This document shows positions 59,412 to 64,000 of a stretch of DNA of 64,000 nt, piece by piece; positions within the stretch are counted from its first letter, which is position 1; every line of letters begins with the position of its first letter. The notes under the pieces are model-generated. The model had not been told where the DNA came from. It did no database searches and saw only the letters and a list, made by a program, of their open reading frames with translations. Source of the DNA: Prunella strophiata. Lineage: Eukaryota > Chordata > Aves > Passeriformes > Prunellidae. Where the stretch lies: the NCBI GenBank assembly GCA_036583965.1, contig JAZBQD010000034.1, positions 2,728,001 through 2,792,000 of the forward strand, in the 5' to 3' direction. The position numbers were made by a program, and so were the translations under genes.

Positions 59412-60286
59412 GTGAGTATGGGGGGCTCACAGGCAAGAACTGGCTACAGGTTAGTGAGTGGCAGTGTTCATGTTCCAAACATCCATGCTTTTCACCCAAA
59501 TGCTAGGAGATGATGTGCTGTGGTACTCCCAGGAAGGTCTCATGCAGGAGGCCAGGGAAGCTGCCTACCAGACTGTGTCTGAATGGGATGTTTTCCTGGC
59601 AGCGTTTGCTTGTGCCCTGGAACATCATTTTGCCCAGCCAGGTGATGCTGTGTTACAGGGAAAAGCTGGTCCCCAAGCCAGCAGCAGCACACTGGGCTGT
59701 TGTGCAGGAGCTGTGGACTCAGCTATGAACATTGCAGGGACTTCCAGAGCAATCCTAATGGACCAGGAGACTTGGGAACCTCTTTTATGGTCAGCCTTCC
59801 CTACCTGGACAGCACTTTTCTCCCTACTCAGCCTGCACCTCAGTTCAGAGTGCCCCTGCAACTCAGTGGGTCTTGTGGAGCAGATGTCTCACCCTGGGCA
59901 TGAGTAGGCTTTGCTACTTTGTCCTTCATGCAGGACAGGTCAAGTGCTTTGTCACCAAGGCTGAGCCAGGACTCACTTCCCCATTTCCTTCTCCCCACTT
60001 TTCTCCTCCACTACCAGCTGGCTCTGCTAAATTGTGCTGGGCCTTGCCTTGGAAATGGGACGCTGGACCCAGCTTCCCAAATTGTCCATGAGAAGAAAAG
60101 TTGACCTTTTATTTGGAAAATCAGTAGAAGGTGTTAAGTGTTGAATGCCTTGTTTCGTTTTGTTTGCAACTTTCTGCAAACACCATTGGAACATTCACAT
60201 GTCCAAGACTTGCCTTCTCTTTCATCTCTGGGGGCACAGAGCCCCATGAGAGAAGAGCTCCTAATAGATTTTTTTCTGTTCTAAAG
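59412..60286 (+). other. NRG2: NRG2 intron, 875 nt
   Basis: Short intron with a normal donor and a T-rich acceptor (TTTTTTTCTGTTCTAAAG). No repeat or additional exon was recognised. Confidence 0.8.
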
Positions 60287-60410
60287 GAAACAAAGAAAAC
60301 AAATGCATAACCACTTGAGGCAGAACATGTGTCCTGCGCATCAAAACCGGAGCCTTGCGAATGGGCCAAGCCATCCACGTTTGGATCCTGAGGAAATCCA
60401 AATGGCTGAT
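60287..60410 (+). CDS. NRG2: NRG2 exon: proximal cytoplasmic tail
   Basis: This 124-nt exon has acceptor TTCTAAAG and donor GTAAGA. It completes Lys then reads KQRKQMHNHLRQNMCPAHQN and RSLANGPSHPRLDPEEIQMA, ending with Asp in phase 0. It matches the NRG2 juxtamembrane cytoplasmic tail closely as I know it. The basic N-terminal part would sit at the inner membrane face. The reading frame stays open for 55 more codons past the donor (to TGA at 60576-60578), so intron retention or an alternative 3' end here would give a different tail. Confidence 0.97.
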
Positions 60411-61666
60411 GTAAGACCCTTTGCCTCCATCTCCCTGCATGCTCCTGTTTTCTGCCAGGGCTTTGACGTGGATGTGTATCCTTACACACCTGTGTGCGTG
60501 TGTGTCAGGAGCAAAGCGCAAACAAACTCGAGCAAAAGGAAGATTCTGCATGGAAACATGTCCAAAACCAACATCTGAAGGGAAAATGTGATTTTGCTTT
60601 GAAGTACAGGATGAGATTCAGGCATTTGGGATAGGCTTGTTTTGATTAATCAAGTGTGACCCTGATTTCCACTAGGAGAGATGTTCCCAAAGTTTCCTGT
60701 TTATTATGCTATCCTGTCAAGTCCCACTTGGTGGGATGACAAATGGGATCAGCGTGGCCGTGGCCGGAGTCGCTGTGGTGAAACACGTCATGGTGGTGTG
60801 GTCAGCTGTCCATCAGCCCACCTGCCCATGCCAGGGGTTCTGTCCTGGTGGGATGCCACTGTCACACCCATGAAAACAATCCAAGTCTCTCTAGGACAGG
60901 ATCCAGAGGGCAGTTCAGCCACTCTTGTGACTTCAGTCATTCAGATTCCCATCAGACCCTGTGAACTCAAGGGCTATCAATGGGCTGAAGTGCCTTCCTG
61001 GACCAAGGCCTTGAAAGGGGTCAGAAAAAGGGAAGGGGGAGGCAGAGCCAAACAAGAAGTACTGTTAGAAATTAATCCAATGAATCAGCTGCAATATCCG
61101 TTGGGTCAGCCTTAGGATATTAAAATTTAGCTAGGTTGTATCCCAACCATGAAAGAAGGGGAAAGGGAATTCTAAAAACCACAGCCCCTGGCCCCATAGT
61201 ACTGACTCTCTCAGAGAGCTTAGTGCCCCTGTGAGAAGAAGGGCTGGTTGTTAGATGAAGGAATATGTCAGCATAAATATTTGGATCACATCTGGTGCTT
61301 CTGTAGGACTCACATCTCTGACAGATTTCACGTTGTTCTCTTTTTGCTGGTACTCGGTCGGGTGTAACCAGCTGTGGGCAGAGATGTGTCTCTGCTCAGT
61401 AGCTACACATGGTACCACTGTCCTTTGGGGAATCTTTTGGCTCTCCAAACCCTTCTGCAATCCCTGTGCCACAGCCCTTTCCCAGTGTTCAAAGTGAAGG
61501 GGCAGAGAAAAGCCTCCACCCTCCTTGTCCCTTCCTGTGGGGTACAGAGCTTCTGGGTTCACTCAGTCTCACCTGATTTCACCAGAAATAATCAGACCAG
61601 CTAAATTTTTCTTTGGCAGCATTCACAGACTGGTGGCTGATCTGTGTGATTCTCCTTATTTTGCAG
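60411..61666 (+). other. NRG2: NRG2 intron between cytoplasmic exons (1.26 kb)
   Basis: The first 168 nt continue the upstream reading frame. A chance ORF lies at 60681-61115. No repeat or exon was supported. Confidence 0.7.
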
Positions 61667-61794
61667 TATATTTCTAAGAATGTTTCTGCCACCGAGCACG
61701 TGATCCGAAGGGAAACAGAGACAACCTTTTCGGGAAGTCACTCCTGCTCCCCATCCCATCACTGCTCCACAGCCACTCCAACGTCCAGCCAGAG
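61667..61794 (+). CDS. NRG2: NRG2 exon: cytoplasmic tail, second part
   Basis: This 128-nt exon has acceptor CCTTATTTTGCAG and donor GTGATG (a weaker donor). It begins in phase 0 with YISKNVSATEHVIRRETETT and continues FSGSHSCSPSHHCSTATPTSSQ, leaving a split Arg codon (AG). The sequence is clearly the NRG2 tail, where mammals have the very similar YISKNVPATDHVIRR. The exon continuing with the Ser-rich HESHTWSLE region was not found in the remaining 2.2 kb, so it lies beyond the window. Intron retention would stop immediately after Arg (AGG TGA). Confidence 0.97.
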
Positions 61795-64000
61795 GTGATG
61801 TATTCCATTTTCTCTGGACCTTTTCCTGCTATTTGCTGTAGGATGCTGTGAGATTCTAAGATTTTTCTTTCACATCTCTTTCTGTTTTCACTTGATGTTT
61901 GGCTCTGTAGTGGCATACAGGCCATGTCTACACTGCAGGACTCTGCAGGCGCAGCTGGTTAGTGAGAGGAATGGAAAAGTGTGTTCCTTGACCTGCAGGG
62001 AGGTGCCAGCAGGATCCTGCAGCACTGACATAGCTGGAAAACAGGAGAAAATGAGCCTGTGCTTCCATGCTTTGCACAGACCCAAACGGGAGGATGTGTC
62101 TAGGAAAGGTTTTGCAGGTTGTGTTTGCAGCCACACTGGACATCTGAAATACTTCATTAAGTACACACAGGTTATGTGCTTCATATTTAGAATGTTTTTG
62201 CCTTGTGGGAGACTAAGTACACAAAATATCACCAAATGTTTTGATCGCTTCCTCAGAGTCAAGGTCTGACTTAGAAGTCACAGGTTTTGACCAGAAAGGA
62301 AATGCTCCTGTGCAATTTATCAACCTCCACCTCAGATGGTGGTTCCTCTTTCACTGGAAGTCATTCTGAAGCTTTTTGGACAACTTGGTCTAGCAGGAAA
62401 GTACCAATAGTGCTTTATGACAAAGGATGAGACATATTTTTTGTTTTCATTTCAAAATAACCATTGGGGGAAGAACACCATGGCTTGGAACCTGAATCTT
62501 CTCAAGGTTTCTGAGAACATTTAAATTGCAGATGGACCTCCCTGTTTTTATGATGTCCAGAAGAGTCTTTCAAATGCTCTAAAAAAAGTCCTGTGCTGTT
62601 TTGAGTTTGGATGTTCCAGTTCCTCCTCTTAGAAAACTCTTGTGCTTCTTCCAGTAGGTGACAGGGGTTTTCCTTGGAGATCACTTGCCTTTGATATGTG
62701 ACTGGCTCATATCCTTCATTAGCCTAATGGGGTTACCTCCATTCATCTGGGAATGCAGGAATTCTTTCAGCTGAAGCTCACAGATGGCTCCAGGCAGGTT
62801 TCCTTAGGGTCCAGGCATTCCTCAGGGTTGAGCAAGTACTCTCAGTTACAATGGGCAAGATCAACTTCAGATGGTGAACTTGGATTTTTAGGTGAATTCC
62901 TCCCCAGATTCCTCTGGCTATACCTCCAGCAAGTAGAGAGGGAGCCAGGAATGACCTGATCGGCTGGGAATGATTCTTTTTTCCAGGGAAATCCACTCCT
63001 CATGAGCTAGATGATAGTTCTCCAGTTTTTTTTTTTGCATTCATACTCTTCAGCCCAGCCCTGGCTGGGTGTGTGCAAGCTTGAGCCAGGTGCACAGGTG
63101 TGTGCAAGCTTGAGCCAGGTGCTCCTGTGCCTGCAGAGCTGCACCTTGCTGGCCTTCCATGCTCACTTCAAAGGCCTGGGCCATCCCTGGGCACCTTCTG
63201 AAGACACAAAGGTGTGTCTGGAGGGCAGCATTAGCTCATGACAGCTGTAGGGAGGAACCTACCTTGGGTAGCCTGTGGTCCTGGCTACCTGCCACCTCAT
63301 TTTCCTGAGTCAAGTGCAGCAAGCAGGTGCTTCTTGAAGTCATGCCAGAGGCAAACTACTGGCATAATCAGGCTCCATTTTACTCCATCAGTGCCTCTAA
63401 TGAGGACGCTGTTTGAAGTTATAAATGAGCATGTGCCTGGAGCCATCAATAATTAACAAGTTCTTGGGAAATCTTAATGAGGGCTGCTCTCCTCTGTAAA
63501 CCCCCACCCAAAATCCTCCACCCACACAGCTCCATCTGGTGCAGTTTGGGAGTTCAGAGGGGTTGCTCTCACGGATCATGTATCTCTGCAATGGTGGGGG
63601 TCAGCATGGTGGCTGTGGCACTGTGGGACCCCAGTGTGCATCCCTGGTGAGTCCTTGTGGGATGTTCTCTTTGCACCTAGACTGGGGCTGGTGGGGCTGC
63701 AGCTGCTCAGCACATCATGGTCTTTGTCTAGCACCTTGAAAGTGTTTTCCTGCCAAAATCTTTGGTAGACTTTCCTCTGCTAATTTTGAGTGGCTTCTCC
63801 TGGCTCCTCTCTGGTAGCAATTCCAAAGGGGCTGTCACTTGGCAGTGCAGGTGGCACATTTGAAGGAACTTGGCTGACTTGCCTTGGCATAACCAATGTG
63901 TTATTCCACACCCAGAACACTTTGCAAGCACAAAGCAGAATTGCCCTGGCCTCCCTCCAGAGGCTGTCCCATCCTGCTCCCAGGCATTTATTCCGTGGTG
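61795..64000 (+). other. NRG2: NRG2 intron, 5' part, running off the window
   Basis: No continuation exon was found. A 29-bp sequence is duplicated in tandem at 63069-63122 and there is a T-run near 63030-63038. No polyadenylation signal close to the retained-intron stop was evident. Confidence 0.65.
63069..63122. repeat. 29-bp tandem duplication
   Basis: A 29-bp unit beginning GTGTGTGCAAGCTTGAGCCA at 63069 is repeated from 63098, almost complete. Confidence 0.9.

Larger units (their letters stand above)
1..64000 (+). other. NRG2: NRG2 gene, internal and 3' portion (locus span)
   Basis: All recognised exons in the window belong to one + strand gene, pro-neuregulin-2. Joined in order they give an Ig-like C2 domain, spacer, EGF-like domain with alternative C-loops, stalk, transmembrane helix and the start of the cytoplasmic tail. 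This is the domain order of the neuregulin family. NRG2 is preferred over NRG1 by the Ig text (KWFKDGKELKKSKDIRIKYG), the EGF text (CNETAKSYCVNGGVCYYIEG) and the tail text (RSLANGPSHPRLDPEEIQMA), all of which match NRG2 as I know it. The N-terminal first exon and the long C-terminal cytoplasmic exon(s) are not in the window. Known family role: the shed EGF domain binds ErbB3/ErbB4 and drives ErbB2/3/4 signalling in neural and cardiac tissue. Confidence 0.95.

Noticed and set aside
61795..64000. Search for the next NRG2 tail exon (HESHTWSLE region)
   Set aside because: No acceptor followed by that reading was found, so the exon lies outside the window.

Overview
The window is vertebrate and almost certainly avian DNA, probably from a songbird. 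It carries at least seven CR1-type LINE fragments with the usual avian 3' end. Its exons are short, with canonical GT-AG introns of 0.25 to 12 kb, and there is little other transposon sequence. Only one gene can be supported: the central and 3' part of NRG2 (pro-neuregulin-2, an EGF-family ligand of ErbB3/ErbB4), on the + strand throughout. The first exon lies upstream of the window and the last, large cytoplasmic exon(s) lie downstream.

Gene layout. Part of the intron after the first exon fills 1-8935. Two exons build the Ig-like C2 domain (8936-9107, 21432-21550). A 66-nt exon with matching phases (24651-24716) is a candidate cassette in the spacer between Ig and EGF. The EGF-like domain begins in 35113-35233. 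Its C-terminal loop comes from one of two alternative exons 251 nt apart: beta-type (44358-44434) or alpha-type (44686-44744). A 24-nt microexon (54903-54926) supplies the juxtamembrane piece. The stalk plus transmembrane exon is 59309-59411, and two cytoplasmic exons follow (60287-60410, 61667-61794). All phases join without a frame break, giving a membrane-anchored precursor whose Ig/EGF ectodomain would be released by juxtamembrane cleavage.

Intron content. A ~3.0 kb minisatellite (about 95-100 copies of 29/34-bp units, 44915-47905) starts about 170 bp after the alpha-type exon. It lacks stop codons in essentially all six frames, so it produces huge spurious ORFs. A block is duplicated about 3 kb apart (27796-28316 and 30504-31500), with a ~480-bp difference between copies. 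Smaller tandem repeats, a G-quadruplex-type tract, CR1 pieces and one LTR-like AT-rich stretch make up the rest. No RNA gene, CRISPR array or second protein gene was recognised.

Main points of interest. (1) If both EGF-loop exons are spliced in, the alpha-type exon and the microexon are read in a second frame that ends in a stop inside the microexon (...SILDLN-stop), so these exons can code in two frames. (2) Every unit of the adjacent minisatellite carries a good 3' splice-site-like motif. (3) The 66-nt spacer exon is a candidate exon I do not recognise from mammalian NRG2. (4) The alpha-type loop reads like the NRG1 beta loop.
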